Assembly (NCBI GenBank): GCA_029929735.1 | Contig: JAKELP010000033.1 | Span: forward strand, 3,038,001 to 3,102,000 | DNA: 64,000 nt | Origin: Mimosa pudica | Lineage: Eukaryota; Streptophyta; Magnoliopsida; Fabales; Fabaceae | Reading direction: 5' to 3' | Shown here: positions 1-11,693 of the stretch, piece after piece | Position numbering within the stretch: position 1 is the first letter of the stretch | Layout: the number at the start of each line of letters is the position of its first letter | Notes under the pieces: generated by a model | Seen by the model: only the letters and a program-made list of their open reading frames with translations | What the model was told of the DNA's origin: nothing | The model's database searches: none | Translations under genes and position numbers: made by a program

Positions 1-185
1 AGAAGATGATGACTTTAAGCCTTTTAGTCAACGCTGCCACTTATTTTCTAAGATTGGTAGTAAGGGAGGCGACTCATTCATCAACTGAAACAACCGTTGC
101 TATGGAGACGGTATCCTTAACGTTTGTAGCAAAGCGCGGTAACTTTCTCCAAGCTCTAAAAACCTCACAGGATCGACAGGTATAG

Positions 186-3100
186 ATTGTTGATTCTGGA
201 GCCTCTGATCACATAACCGACAATCACAAATTGTTCACTAGTTACATCCCAAGTGCTGGCAACATGAAAGTGAAAATTGCTGATGGCTCACTCGCTACTA
301 TTGCTGGGAAAGGGAGTATTAAAATTTCACAGAGTATCACTCTGGAATCTGTTTTACATGTGCCGAAATTAGCGTGCAGCTTACTATCTGTCAGTCAATT
401 GACAAAGCAATCGAATTGTTCTGCTAATTTTTTGCCTACTCATTGTGTGTTTCAGGATCTATCATCGGGGATGGTGTTTGGTCATGCTAAGGAATGTGAG
501 GGACTTTACTTCCTTGACAACGCCAGAGAGAGTCACCAACCTATCAGAAAGGTATGTAACACAATCTCTAAAAATGAAGATATTATGTTGTTGCACAAGA
601 GAATGGGTCACCCTAATTTCCATTATTTATCCCGTATGTTTCCAACTATTTGCCCACCATCAAACCTTGATATGAAATGTGAAGTCTGTGAATTGGCCAA
701 ACACCACCGGTCATCATATCCTAGAGCTCCATATATTCCTACCAAGCCATTCACTACCATTCATAGTGATTTATGGGGACCTTCCCGCAATCCAAATCGT
801 ACCAAAGCAAGGGGGTTTATTACATTCATAAATGATCACACTCGTGTTTGTTGGGTTTATCTGTTGAAGGACAAGTCTGAGGCACCAAATGCTTTCATGA
901 GTTTCTATGCTATGATAAAAAATCAGTTTAATACAAGTATCAAAGTTTTACATTCTGACAATGACACTGAGTATTTTAACCGAACTTTGAGTGATTTTCT
1001 CCAAACTCATGGTATTATCCATAGAAGTTTGTGTGTTCATACCCCTCAACAAAATGGGATTGCTGAAAGGAAAAATAGACACATCTTGGAAGTCACTAGG
1101 GCTCTTATGATCACTTCAAATGTACCAAAGTTTTATTGGGGAGATGCCATTTTAACTGCCACCCACCTCATCAACCGAATGCCAAATAAGGTGATATCTT
1201 TTGAAACTCCACTCAAAATGTTACAAAGTATCTTTCCTACCACTCACCTTGAATCAAATCTTCCATTTCGTGTTTTTGGTTGTACTGTCTTTGTTCAAGC
1301 TCACCCAAATAACAAATTTGATCCTCGTGCAGTGAAATGTATTTTTCTTGGGTATTCTCCAACTCAAAAAGGGTACAAATGTTTTGATCCTGTCTCTAAA
1401 CACCTATTTGTAAGCTTTGATGTTACTTTTTATGAAGATACACCTTTCTATCCCAAATCTTCAATTCAGGGGGAGAGAACGAGTGAATCTCAGACTTGGG
1501 TGCCTGAACCTGTACAAGAATATAACACTCTTGAACAATGGATAACCCTACCACAAGTAGAGTCATCACCTTCACCTTTACCACAAATAGAGCTATCACC
1601 TCCATCTATACCACAGACAGAGCCATCACCACCACCACAAATCAAACATCCCTTAACCCAACCATCTCTTGTGCAAAATTTGAATGCAGGGAACAAAGAT
1701 ATGATGGTGTACTCACGAAGGCAAAAATCTAAGGGAGGAAAGAAACTTGCATCTGAAGCACTCAAGCATTCAGAACCAGTGATAGCTCCTGAAGAACCAA
1801 AGGAGTCAGAAGTGGTGGTGACTGCTGAAGAGACTGCTCCAGAGGTATCTCAGGAAATTCATGTAAATGTTAATGAATATAATGACCTTGATTTGCCTAT
1901 TGCTCACAGGAAACAGCCTCGATCGTGTACTCTTCATCCAATTCAAAAGTATATGTCCTATAATGCTCTTTCCTCAGGCTATAGGGCATTTGTTACCGGT
2001 TTGGATAAAGTCCATATTCCTAAAGACATTCAGGAGGCACTTAAGGTACCTGAATGGAGAGCAGCAGTTATGGAGGAGATGAGAGCTCTTGAGAAGAATG
2101 AGACATGGGCTGTTGTTGAAAAACCGAGAGGCAAGAAACTTGTTAGTTGCAAATGGATATTTACTCCTAAGTATAGGGCTGATGGTACTCTTGACAAGTT
2201 AAAAGCACGACTTGTGGCAAGAGGTTTCACTCAGACTTATGGTCTAGACTACCAAGAGACGTTTGCACCAGTGGCAAAATTGAACACTATCCGAGTTTTA
2301 TTGTCTGTAGCAGTTAACTTGGAATGGCCACTTCCTCAGATGGACATCAAGAATGCCTTCTTGAACGGAGAACTTAAAGAAGAGGTTTACATGACTTTAC
2401 CTCCTGGTTTTGAGGAGGGAAGAGGTGATAAGGTTTGCAAGTTGAAGAAGTCTCTCTATGGCTTGAAACAGTCTCCTAGGGCTTGGTTTGACAGGTTTTC
2501 AAAGGTCCTGAAAGTTGAAGGCTACAAACAGTGTTTATCAGATCATACTATGTTTGTCAAAACAGAGGGAGGAAGAAGATGTATCCTTATTGTGTATGTT
2601 GATGATATAATTCTTACAGGTGATCATATTGATGAAATGTCTAGGATAAAACTTGCGCTTGGCAAGGAATTTGAAGTCAAAGACCTAGGAAATTTGAAGT
2701 ACTTTCTTGGAATGGAAGTTGCAAGATCACGGAAAGGAGTTTATGTGTCCCAAAGGAAGTATATACTGGATCTCCTCGAAGAAACAGGCATGTTAGGGTG
2801 TAGTCCTGAACCAACTCCTATTGTACCTCCTAAGAAAAAGAAGCCTAGAAAAGAGGGGGATTCAGAAGAGGATGATCTTGATGATGATACTGAAGCTGAA
2901 GAGGAAGATAAAGAGCTAGAAGAGCCAGTAGATAAAGAAAGATATCAAAGACTTGTTGGGAAACTAATTTATCTTTCTCACACAAGACCTGATATAGCAT
3001 TTGCAGTAAGTGTTGCTAGTCAATATATGAGTGATCCAAGGAAGAAGCATATGGATGCTGCGTGTAGGATCTTGAGGTATCTAAAAGGTACTCCCGGAAA

Positions 3101-3614
3101 AGGTTTGTTTTTCCGGAAACAAGAACGAAGATCGATTGAAGTTTACACTGATGCAAGTTGGGGAGGGACACATCCTGACCGAAGATCTACTTCTGGTTAT
3201 TGCTCATTTGTATGGGGAAATTTAGTAACTTGGAAGAGTCAGAAACAGAGGGTTGTGTCTAAAAGCAGTGCTGAAGCTGAATTAAGGGCGTTGGCTCAAG
3301 GAATAATGAAGGAAATGTGGTTAAAACGTGTTCTTTGCGAGATACAAGTCCAAGTGGATTTGCCACTCAAGCTCTATTGTGACAATAAGGCAGCTATAAG
3401 CATGGCCTTAAATCCTGTTCAGCATGAGAGGTCAAAGCATATGGAGATAGACAGACATTTCATCAGAGAAAAAGTTGAAGAAGGGACCATATGTTTGATC
3501 TTTCTTCCGACACACCTTCAAGCTGCTGATGTACTAACGAAGGCGCTACTCAAACCCGCATTTGATAATTGTGTAAGCAAGTTGGACATGATCAACATAT
3601 ATGATCCAACTTGA
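186..3614 (+). CDS. copia Pol polyprotein (protease-integrase-RT-RNase H), one nonsense break
   Basis: The protein starts inside the protease: the active-site DSGA is at about 192-203. It is preceded by an in-frame TAG at 183-185, where copia relatives usually have Trp, so a TGG to TAG change is likely. Next come the GAG-pre-integrase zinc motif (H-x4-H then CEVCELAKHH), the integrase catalytic Asp (HSDLWG, HSDND) and Glu (QNGIAERKN), the RT motif YVDDIILTGD near 2596-2625, and RNase H motifs (YTDASWGG, SAEAEL, CDNKAA, HMEIDRHF). One oddity is a lysine-rich then strongly acidic stretch between RT and RNase H (about 2829-2930), longer than the usual linker. Apart from the TAG the frame is intact, so this copy is fairly young. 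Confidence 0.93.
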   Translation: MVDSGASDHITDNHKLFTSYIPSAGNMKVKIADGSLATIAGKGSIKISQSITLESVLHVPKLACSLLSVSQLTKQSNCSANFLPTHCVFQDLSSGMVFGHAKECEGLYFLDNARESHQPIRKVCNTISKNEDIMLLHKRMGHPNFHYLSRMFPTICPPSNLDMKCEVCELAKHHRSSYPRAPYIPTKPFTTIHSDLWGPSRNPNRTKARGFITFINDHTRVCWVYLLKDKSEAPNAFMSFYAMIKNQFNTSIKVLHSDNDTEYFNRTLSDFLQTHGIIHRSLCVHTPQQNGIAERKNRHILEVTRALMITSNVPKFYWGDAILTATHLINRMPNKVISFETPLKMLQSIFPTTHLESNLPFRVFGCTVFVQAHPNNKFDPRAVKCIFLGYSPTQKGYKCFDPVSKHLFVSFDVTFYEDTPFYPKSSIQGERTSESQTWVPEPVQEYNTLEQWITLPQVESSPSPLPQIELSPPSIPQTEPSPPPQIKHPLTQPSLVQNLNAGNKDMMVYSRRQKSKGGKKLASEALKHSEPVIAPEEPKESEVVVTAEETAPEVSQEIHVNVNEYNDLDLPIAHRKQPRSCTLHPIQKYMSYNALSSGYRAFVTGLDKVHIPKDIQEALKVPEWRAAVMEEMRALEKNETWAVVEKPRGKKLVSCKWIFTPKYRADGTLDKLKARLVARGFTQTYGLDYQETFAPVAKLNTIRVLLSVAVNLEWPLPQMDIKNAFLNGELKEEVYMTLPPGFEEGRGDKVCKLKKSLYGLKQSPRAWFDRFSKVLKVEGYKQCLSDHTMFVKTEGGRRCILIVYVDDIILTGDHIDEMSRIKLALGKEFEVKDLGNLKYFLGMEVARSRKGVYVSQRKYILDLLEETGMLGCSPEPTPIVPPKKKKPRKEGDSEEDDLDDDTEAEEEDKELEEPVDKERYQRLVGKLIYLSHTRPDIAFAVSVASQYMSDPRKKHMDAACRILRYLKGTPGKGLFFRKQERRSIEVYTDASWGGTHPDRRSTSGYCSFVWGNLVTWKSQKQRVVSKSSAEAELRALAQGIMKEMWLKRVLCEIQVQVDLPLKLYCDNKAAISMALNPVQHERSKHMEIDRHFIREKVEEGTICLIFLPTHLQAADVLTKALLKPAFDNCVSKLDMINIYDPT

Positions 3615-3621
3615 GGGGGAG

Positions 3622-3803
3622 TGTGAGAATATTCTGTAATTATTGTAAATATTCTTGCTGATTATGTAGGCTCTTATTAGCTTTATGAGTTATCATTAGC
3701 ATTGATTAGGGATTATTATCTTGTCTTCCTTCTAGCCTATAAGAAGGCTCTTGTACATCAACTTTGATATAAGAAAATATATTTTCTCTCTATCTTCTTC
3801 ACA
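3622..3803 (+). repeat. 3' LTR of the copia element
   Basis: This starts TGTGAGAATATTC just after the polypurine tract and ends TTCTTCACA, giving the TG...CA ends of an LTR of about 182 bp. The first base may be 3622 or 3624. Without the 5' LTR the right border is an estimate. Confidence 0.6.
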
Positions 3804-4349
3804 AATCTGTCCATGATTATCCACAATCTCCACAAATACATATCCTCTGCTCACCAATGCAATTATACAAATATATTAAAAGCTCATCTAAAGTGTGAAC
3901 TAAACAAGCAAGAGCACTACAAGTACAATAATAAAACTTCGTGATTACAGTTTCAAGAACAAGCCATGGACAATTGTTTCTTTCTACAATGGCCAAATTC
4001 AAGTTATTAGACAAGAATATTCTCATACTCATAGTGCAATGCAACAAAATCCAGTTTTTAAGGTCTAAACCTTCTTCACATTTTCAACTGCACTCTTTTA
4101 CATACTTTTTCTTGGAAGGAAGCATTGAAATCAGCCTAATTGTTCATTTCTAGAATGTGCCATAGAATTTATTCCATTGACAATAAAATCTGATCCACTG
4201 GTTAATGTTTCAGCCATCAAATTTAAACACCATCCCAAACTTCAAAACCAAGCCTGCTCTTAAGACAAGCTTACTTTCATATATCTTTGATGAACTTAAA
4301 TCATCTCATTCCTACCCATAATCTGTCAACAAAATCCTGATAATAATCA

Positions 4350-4645
4350 TTTGAAGTTGAGTAGTGAGCCAAACACACATTTCATCAAAGAAGCAAGTTG
4401 ATGGTGTCCTCACCAATGGATTTCCAAGGGAGAATGTTGATGAAAGCATAGGCAAGTTGGACATGGTCAATATCTCTAATCTAACTTGAAGGGGATGTGG
4501 GAATATTTTACTGTAACCTTTCTGTAACATTGTTACCATTTACTAGCTTTTTAAGCATTTGTTCTCAAGTTATTTCCTCTGTGTATATATTAGAATTAGA
4601 ATGGATCATTCTCTTCAGATTACTGAGAAATGCAGTTATTCTCAC
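4350..4645 (+). mobile_element. degenerate copia 3' fragment (RNase H tail plus LTR piece)
   Basis: The frame near 4387-4491 reads a copia C-terminus (VLTNGF, then IGKLDMVN and a stop), followed by a purine-rich AAGGGGATG and an LTR-like TGGGAATATTTTACTG. It resembles the end of the copia element at 1-3803 but is clearly diverged, so it is an older relative. It lies in the intron downstream of callose synthase exon 10. Confidence 0.65.
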
Positions 4646-4714
4646 AAAGTTCTACGACAGATACTGATAATAATTGAAATCAACTCAACTATAGAAGGGG
4701 GCAAAACAACTAAC

Positions 4715-7700
4715 CACAGACATTGTCTTATATATGGGACAGATAATTTGCTCAAGAAAGGAAACAGAACCGTTGTTGTTGCAGCTATGTGCAGGACCAG
4801 CTTCTTCATGATCCAAAATAGCGTCCAACTCTTTTGCCATCTAGAGAGCCATTAAATCAGTCATGACATCTTTGATAAAGACAAGAAATTAACTACCTAT
4901 CAGCATATTAGTTTTTAGCAACTTAAAAGATATATGAAAGAAAAGAGACAGCAGTACTAAAAAAAACAGGACAACAGAGACACTGCAAACCACAAATCTG
5001 GTGCATCCAGATAACATGCTCTTAATGTACATGGAATCAATAATGCCATGACATGCAATCATGACTAAAAATTGAAAGGCACAAAAGGAGACTTACATTG
5101 TGGAAAATATAGCAAAGGCACTCTGGAAGAAAACGGATATTTGCAGCTTCACCCCAAATAAGAAAGTACAGGGAAACTAAAAACAGTTTTCTATCCCTGT
5201 TAATAGCCTCTAAACTGCAGAGAATAATTAACATCAAGTGAAGCATAGTTCAATAAGGAACAGATATTCATTGTATGAGATAATCTAAGTGATTACCTAT
5301 TCCATGCAAGTCGGATCCGCAAATATCTGCACCATTTGATATAGTTATCAAGCACCTTCAAGAAGACTTCATTGATTGCCTTCTCATCTATTTTCTGCAC
5401 ATTTCCGCCAATAAAAGAAATGGATAAGTGGCAAAGAGGGTCTATCAGCTGGTCCATAAAAAATTCATTACAGTTCTGATGTGTAAGTGTTAGAGGTGAC
5501 AATCATACACATAAGCAGAAAATCTACCATTACATTCACAATATAGTACCGGAATACAGAAAATGGGTCCTCATAAAGCCCACTGAAACCTAAAGAGTTG
5601 TTCACCAATTGAAGTGGGCTTTGAAGATAAAGCTACAGGAAAAGTGAATATCAGGCAAATATTCATCTTCTAAAAGAAACAAAGGTCACACTTGGTACCA
5701 GCTCCCTTAAGTGGGTTTTTGAATTAACTTAAGCTGAATCGTCATGCACTGTACATGGTAAATATGGAATAAGAGTTTGTCTAGTAATGCGCAAAAGAAC
5801 TTTTGTTTTATCAGTTAATGAGGTTTTCCGAACACCGCATCAATGGAATGGGAAAGGGAATGGGAGCAAGAGTGAGAAGGAATATGGAAATAGGTTCTAC
5901 CAAGGATCCAATTCATATATTGGGTACAAATGAAGAAATAAACATGCTTGAAAATAGAAATACGATAAAAAAAAATTCAAACAAAACAGTGTACATAGTT
6001 ATTAATATAAAAAATGAAAGGGGAAAAGGCTCAATGGTGCATCTACATTTTAAAGCACAAGCCAGCAGCAACCCAAGAACAATAAAACTATTTGTGGGAA
6101 CAAAAGGAGAATGGGTAAATAGTCTGATGCATTTCTCTTACTATCATCTTCCATTATATAGTACAAGAGACCCAACCTATCCCATGATTATAGGGATTTG
6201 CTTGATACATAAAATAAAAAAGATTTGATCCTGATTCTCTCCAACATTTATTTTCCCTGATTCTTATGATTTCTAATTATGACTAAGATCAAGGTAATAT
6301 TAAAAACATATTTCTAACACTCCCCCTCCAGTTGGACTATAGTCCAACTTGGTTACAAAACTTTATTCTTCAACTAGAGACATTTTTTTGACATTATTTT
6401 TATTACGTGGGGAATGACCGTCCCATCGTAAACATGTGAGGAATGATCATCTCACTAACAAAACACTTATGTGTGGGGAATGACCATCCCATCGCAATTT
6501 ACATACGCATGTACGTGGGGAATGACCATCTCATCGTACTATGCTCTTCAACAATGCCTAGGTCGTACTCCTTCTGAGTTAGTCCTTCAGGTCTGCCTGA
6601 GTCATACTCCTTACTGGGTCGATCCTTTGAGTTTTTTCAACTACAAAGGCAACTTAGTTGCCTAGGGATCAGACTAAACCTAAACCTAACTCTGGTACCA
6701 TGTGGGAACAAAAGGAGAATGGGTAAATAGTCTGATGCATTTCTCTTACTATCATCTCCCATTATATAGTACAAGAGACCCAACCTATCCCATGATTATA
6801 GAGATTTGCTTGATACATAAAATAAAAAAGATTTGATTCTGATTCTCTCCAACATTTATTTTCCCTGATTCTTATGATTTCTAATTATGACTAAGATCAA
6901 GGTAATATTAAAAACATATTTCTAACACTATTGGTGATTAAAAACAAATAAATCTTATTCAAATGACACAAAAGTAGGGGTGGCAATGAGTTAACAGTGA
7001 TGGTGACAGAATCTAAGGTTCAACAACGGGGATCAAACAAGTGAGCATGAGCCAATGGTGATGTTCCTAAACTTTAATGATATGGACCTGACAACCTCAA
7101 GCCTATGATAGTGAAAGTGTTGGCAGCAATTTGGAAATAAAAAGCAAGTGGCAATGGAGGCTACGAAAATGTTAAATTAGCGTGAAGATGACTAAAAGGG
7201 ATGCACAGAGATGGAACAAGTTTTGAACAACAGAAGTGGGGATGAGATGGAGGCAGCTGAGAAGAATAGGATATACAAAGAACGTGATCTGATGGAGGCT
7301 AGAAAATTCATGCTATGCCTAAGGCTCGATTAAGGCCAATTTATCAATAACTTCTTCCACAAATAAAACAAATTCAACACCTCTTTGACAATCACTTCCT
7401 AAAGTCATATAAAAAACGAACTTTCATGACAAATAAACAATCAAAATAATAAATGCGGCGTGTTAAATACATGATAATAAAGATGTGCAGAATACCTAGA
7501 TGCCAAAAGCTAAGTTATATATAGCAAAAGTATAACTTAAATTGACAAAAACACTCACTGGATCAGCATCAGTAGGTATACCCAGTCGTGATTGTGCATT
7601 TGCTATCATCAAAACAACATTTTCACGCTGATTCCTTATGTTGTCTTTCTGCAGAAGAAAACATTTGATATTACTTGCCACAAATTTTTAACATGTGTGC

Positions 7701-10700
7701 TGCAGAATATCCTACATTGAGGAAAAATTCAAATATTCGTGTTGTCCAGTCATAACACTAGAGAATATAACACTTAATATAACGGAAACTTGCTCTATAA
7801 AACGAAAAGGAAAGAAAAGCTACACTTTGCAGTGTTTCGTGTGCAAGCATTTTAATTCCGATAGAAATAGAATTCAACCAAATTAATAGAATTTTCTTTC
7901 CTCCCTAATCCTCTAAGAAATCAGGAACTTTCCTATGATTATGAAACACAAGTGCTAATGACCATTTTGCCCTCAGTTCCCCAATTGAGATCATTTTCAT
8001 ACTATCCCCAATATGCCTCTCTATCATATATACGCATTATCCTACTTCCCCTCTCCATTTCCCTCTTGAAATTCTTGATCATTTGATGAAAGCTTCAAAT
8101 TTTCACAAATTTTAACAAAAATACTCCTTTAACTTGTATTTACATGCCAAACATAGCATTGGACCGTCATCTCTCTTTTCAAGTTCCATTCCTTTAAATT
8201 ATTCTCACATCATGAAAACCAAGCCCTAAGCAATTCATATATATGCCTTTTAAATAATAAGGCACACTGCCTACTCATCGATTCATATATATTTTATTAG
8301 AAGTGTCTTAATGCATAAAGGCATATGCACATTTACAAATCCATGCTTAATAATGCATGTATCAGCAGCAAGCGTAAATACACACAAGCAAAAGACACCT
8401 ATAACCCAATGATGGATGGAGACTTTTTTTGGAGGTGCATTAGCCCAAATGTCAAATAGAATACAATGAGAATGCTCAAAAAAATCAGCAATAGTATTCC
8501 CCAAACAATTGTTCATGATAATGCAAAGAATGAACAGAACATTGCAACTACAGCAAACCTGAAAACCAAAGACAAATTCTAAAAGGTCAAACATGTCCGC
8601 ATCCCTTTGTCCTGATATGATAAAGCCAGGAGGAAGTTTAGGGAACTGCTCAGTATATCTAATTGCAGCTATCACTCCTTTAACCTGATATTAAGAATAA
8701 GCATTCACAAGTTAAAATAGTCTTCCAGCATAGTACCAACAATGATGAACGTCAGAATAATCTCACAGAAATTACAGGAGCAACCAATGAACAAATCAAT
8801 AATATTGCAACTATATAAACTTTAAAAGATATGACAGTTGAACAATCGAGAATAGCATAAATTTCTCACGACATCAACTTACTTCTGGGAAAAATCTGAT
8901 AGGATTGGTCAATGATGTTGCTTCCAAGGGAACTATATTGTAAGGTATCAGTTCTGCAGATAATGTTGCACTCGACTTCTTTATTTTCCTCAACTAGGAC
9001 AACAAAGAAGAGTGAGAAGAATTATTCAGAGTCATTTGATGCAAAGAATGCTGCTCAAGGATACTGATGAAAAATTAGTAAGACTTATTAACTCGCATGC
9101 CAGATGCCAACTATCTCAAAAAGAGTGATAGATTGGTTGTTAACAACAATAAAAGCAAAACAAAATTTGATACGACAACAACTGCCTTATCCTACTAGGT
9201 GGGATCGGGCACATGGATCATGAACATGGACCAAAACAACATTTAATAACAGAAGAAAAGGTAAATAGAAAAAGATATGTAATTTGATCATGATCAGGGA
9301 AGATGATTTCCCTCCTTGAAGTCGTTAAACGAATAATTTTGGAAAGTACCTCCTCCATTATGAGCCTTCCAACACCGTCAGGGTCAGCATCCTTACTCAG
9401 AGCCTCCATGACCTCCACCAAGGCTTTCAATGTAGCAATTACCTTTCTCATTTCTGATGATCTCAATTCCAACCTACAATAACAAAATTAATCAAAACAT
9501 TATCAGAATAGAGAAAAGTATAACCCTCATTAAAATGGGACATTTTTTTCTGCATCCTTGAGCATAGTTCTATAAGGAGATAATTGTGATTATTCCAGCC
9601 ATTATTTAATTAACTTCCTCAAAAACCTTGTGTTGAATAATAATTGATGATAACTAGGAAGAAGTAAATGGGGCAGTTTCTCAGCATGACTATGAGCCTC
9701 ATTGTATATACTTCAATCAGCTCTTGCAGCCAATGAGACATGGATGTACACAATCTACGCTAACTCAAGATTGTACTTGTAAAAAAAGCAACAAGCCTTT
9801 CTAGGCAGGAGATAACAAAAAATAAAATTCACTGTCCATCCATTTCCGAGATGAAGAAACTATATATTTATAGTTAAAGGCTAGAACTATATTGCAACTT
9901 GTAAGTTATACATACTCTCCAAAATTAGTGCTGAAAGTTCCAGATTCTTGCAGCCTCTGCTCTTCCCTTTGAATGTCATCAACCCTGTAACGTCTCTTGT
10001 AACGTTGATAAAACTCCCACAGATTTTCAATATCACGATTGCGATCAATGCGGCCACCGCCCTTTTTAGCAAGTTTTTGCTAATAATACAGAGAAACCAA
10101 AATCATAAGAGACAATTTTTTAAACATAATTCAAAGAGATACTGCCAAAACACATGTCAACATAAATCTCTATATTGTTCATCATGCATCACTCATAACT
10201 CAAAGTTGATACCTTGATCACAGACATTAAGCCGGTCTTAAACTGTAGAACTCCCCTACCAGCACTGTTGGGATCAAGATTCTGGGCCATGCTATACGCC
10301 TGCTCACACACTAAAGCATAAAAACATAACCTCTCATCAGCAAACATCAGAAAAATTCAAAATATTAAAATGAAAAACAAAAAATAGTTTAAACTTTCAT
10401 GTAACTCTCACTACATAATTAATTCGATTACTTCCTCTCCATCTAGAACTTAAAATAAAAAAACACAAGCTAAACACCAAAATGATAAACAATTGAGATA
10501 ATAAGTTGAAAAACATAACTTCTTATTTTCACACATCACAAAAATTCAAAAAAAATAATTAAAAAAAAAAAATTTAAACTAAACTCTTACACTGCATAAT
10601 TAATCCGATTAATTCCTCTCTATCTAGAACTTAAACTAAAAAACACAAGCTAAACACCAAAATGGTAAAGAATTGAGATAATAAGTAGAACAACATAACC

Positions 10701-11693
10701 TCTTATCAGCACACATCAGAAAAATTCAAAAGAATCAAAAAGAAAAACAAAAAATAGTTTAAACTCTCGTGTAATGTAAACTCTTACACTGCATAATTAA
10801 TCCGATCAATTCCTCTCTATCTAGAACTTAAGCTAAAAAACGCAAGCTAAACACCAAAATGGTAAAGAATTGAGATAATAAGTTGAACAACATAACCTCT
10901 TATCAGCACACATCAGAAAAATTCAAAAAATCAAAAAGAAACACAAAAAATAGTTTAAACTCTCGTATAAACTCTTACACTGCATAATTAATCCGATTAA
11001 TTCCTCTCTATCTATAACTTAAGCTAAAAAAAACACAAGCTAAACACCAAAATGATAAAGAATTGAGATAATAAGTTGAAAACATAACCTCTTATCAGAA
11101 CACATCAGAAAAATTCAAAAAATCAAAAACAAAAACGAAACAAAGCTTAAACTCTCATGTAATGTAAACTCTTACACTGCATAATTAATCCGATTAATTC
11201 CTCTCTATCTACAACTTAAGCTAAAAAACACAAGCTAAACACCAAAATGGTAAAGAATTGAGATAATAAGTTGAATAACAAAACTTCTTCTTAGCATACA
11301 GATCAGAAGAAATTCAAAAAATTAAAAAGAAAAACGAAAAATAGTTTAAACTCTCATGTAATGTAAACTCTTACACTGCATAATTAAATCGACTAAGTCC
11401 TCTTTATCTAGAACTTAAAGTAAAAAAACACAAGCTAAACACCAAAACGGTAAAGAATTGAGATAATAAGTTGAATTCGACTCACAAATCCTGGCGACAT
11501 TTGGATCAACAGATTGAATCTCATCAGCAGCCTGCAAGATGGCCTCAACATTGGTGGTCTGAGCAAGAGAGGGAGGAACAGCGCCGGCGATTCCACTAGA
11601 AGTACGGCCATGACCTTGGCCGGCGATTCTGAGCTGCTCTCTCTTCAACGTGGCTCGCACAAGTCTCTCCCAATTATCTCGAACCCTAGCCAT
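4715..11693 (-). CDS. CALS10: callose synthase (1,3-beta-glucan synthase), CALS10/GSL8 type, N-terminal exons
   Basis: Callose synthases are plasma-membrane glucosyltransferases that make 1,3-beta-glucan from UDP-glucose; GSL8/CALS10 acts at the cell plate and plasmodesmata (known for the family). Ten exons can be placed on the minus strand: 11693-11486, 10310-10213, 10079-9916, 9473-9350, 8993-8883, 8684-8559, 7648-7559, 5394-5297, 5214-5097 and 4840-4715. They total 1263 nt and join in phase to 421 codons with no stop. Diagnostic pieces are the start MARVRDNWERLVRATL, QNLDPNSAGRGVLQFKTG, RDADMFDLLEFVFGFQ, EVFLKVLDNYIKWC and YFLIWGEAANIRFLPEC, the Vta1-like and FKS1 N-terminal regions. The ATG at 11693 fits the CALS10 N-terminus; an upstream in-frame ATG is not needed. 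The membrane and catalytic regions lie outside the window. Introns hold a TRIM, an RTE scrap and a tandem repeat. The ortholog call rests on remembered family similarity. Confidence 0.93.
6093..6927 (-). mobile_element. TRIM (miniature LTR retrotransposon), 835 bp
   Basis: Two 227-bp LTRs (6093-6319 and 6701-6927) differ at about three positions, all transitions, by eye. A perfect 5-bp target duplication CTATT flanks it (6088-6092 and 6928-6932). On the minus strand the LTR reads TGTTAG...CCCACA. A primer-binding site TGGTACCAGAG lies directly inside the right LTR and is close to the initiator-Met tRNA site used by copia elements. A polypurine tract GGAGGGGGAG lies directly inside the left LTR. 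The internal 381 bp has no coding capacity, so mobilisation must have been in trans. It lies in the callose synthase intron between exons 7 and 8. Confidence 0.93.
6405..6540 (+). repeat. four short direct repeats inside the TRIM
   Basis: The motif GTGGGGAATGACCATCCCAT recurs four times with small changes, near 6408, 6436, 6475 and 6515. Each copy contains a partial inverted repeat (GGGAATGACCATCCC), so the RNA could fold into a row of small hairpins. No function is known to me. Confidence 0.75.
9172..9220 (-). mobile_element. scrap of an RTE-type LINE 3' end
   Basis: The sequence runs CGACAACAACTGCCTTATCC then CTAGGTGGGATCGG and CACATGGATC. This is a diverged copy of the RTE 3' end seen complete at 19750-19923. 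It lies in the callose synthase intron between exons 4 and 5. Confidence 0.55.
10322..11480 (-). repeat. tandem repeat, about six units of 178-199 bp, in callose synthase intron 1
   Basis: Anchors such as CATAACCTCTTATCAG recur near 10324, 10514, 10692, 10890, 11082 and 11281. Other recurring blocks are CACTGCATAATTAATCCGAT, CTCTCTATCTAGAACTTAA and CACAAGCTAAACACCAAAAT. The array fills nearly all of intron 1, from just upstream of exon 2 to a few bases from the exon 1 donor. Units differ by small indels and scattered substitutions, so the array is not brand new. Confidence 0.92.

Larger units (their letters stand above)
1..3803 (+). mobile_element. Ty1/copia LTR retrotransposon, 5' part outside window
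   Basis: The domain order is protease, integrase, reverse transcriptase, RNase H, which defines Ty1/copia. The coding frame ends at 3614, directly before a purine-rich tract (GAGGGGGAG) and a short 3' LTR. The 5' LTR and most of gag lie left of the window, so the target-site duplication cannot be checked. The element probably sits in a callose synthase intron, because exon 10 of that gene lies at 4715-4840 on the minus strand and no later exon is visible between here and the element. That placement is inference. Confidence 0.93.

Noticed and set aside
5803..6228. 141-codon ORF
   Set aside because: It crosses the left border of the TRIM element and has no recognisable family; it is a chance frame in an intron.
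6405..6540. Possible CRISPR-like array of short spaced repeats
   Set aside because: Only four imperfect repeats with unequal spacing inside a plant TRIM; no cas genes and a eukaryotic genome.
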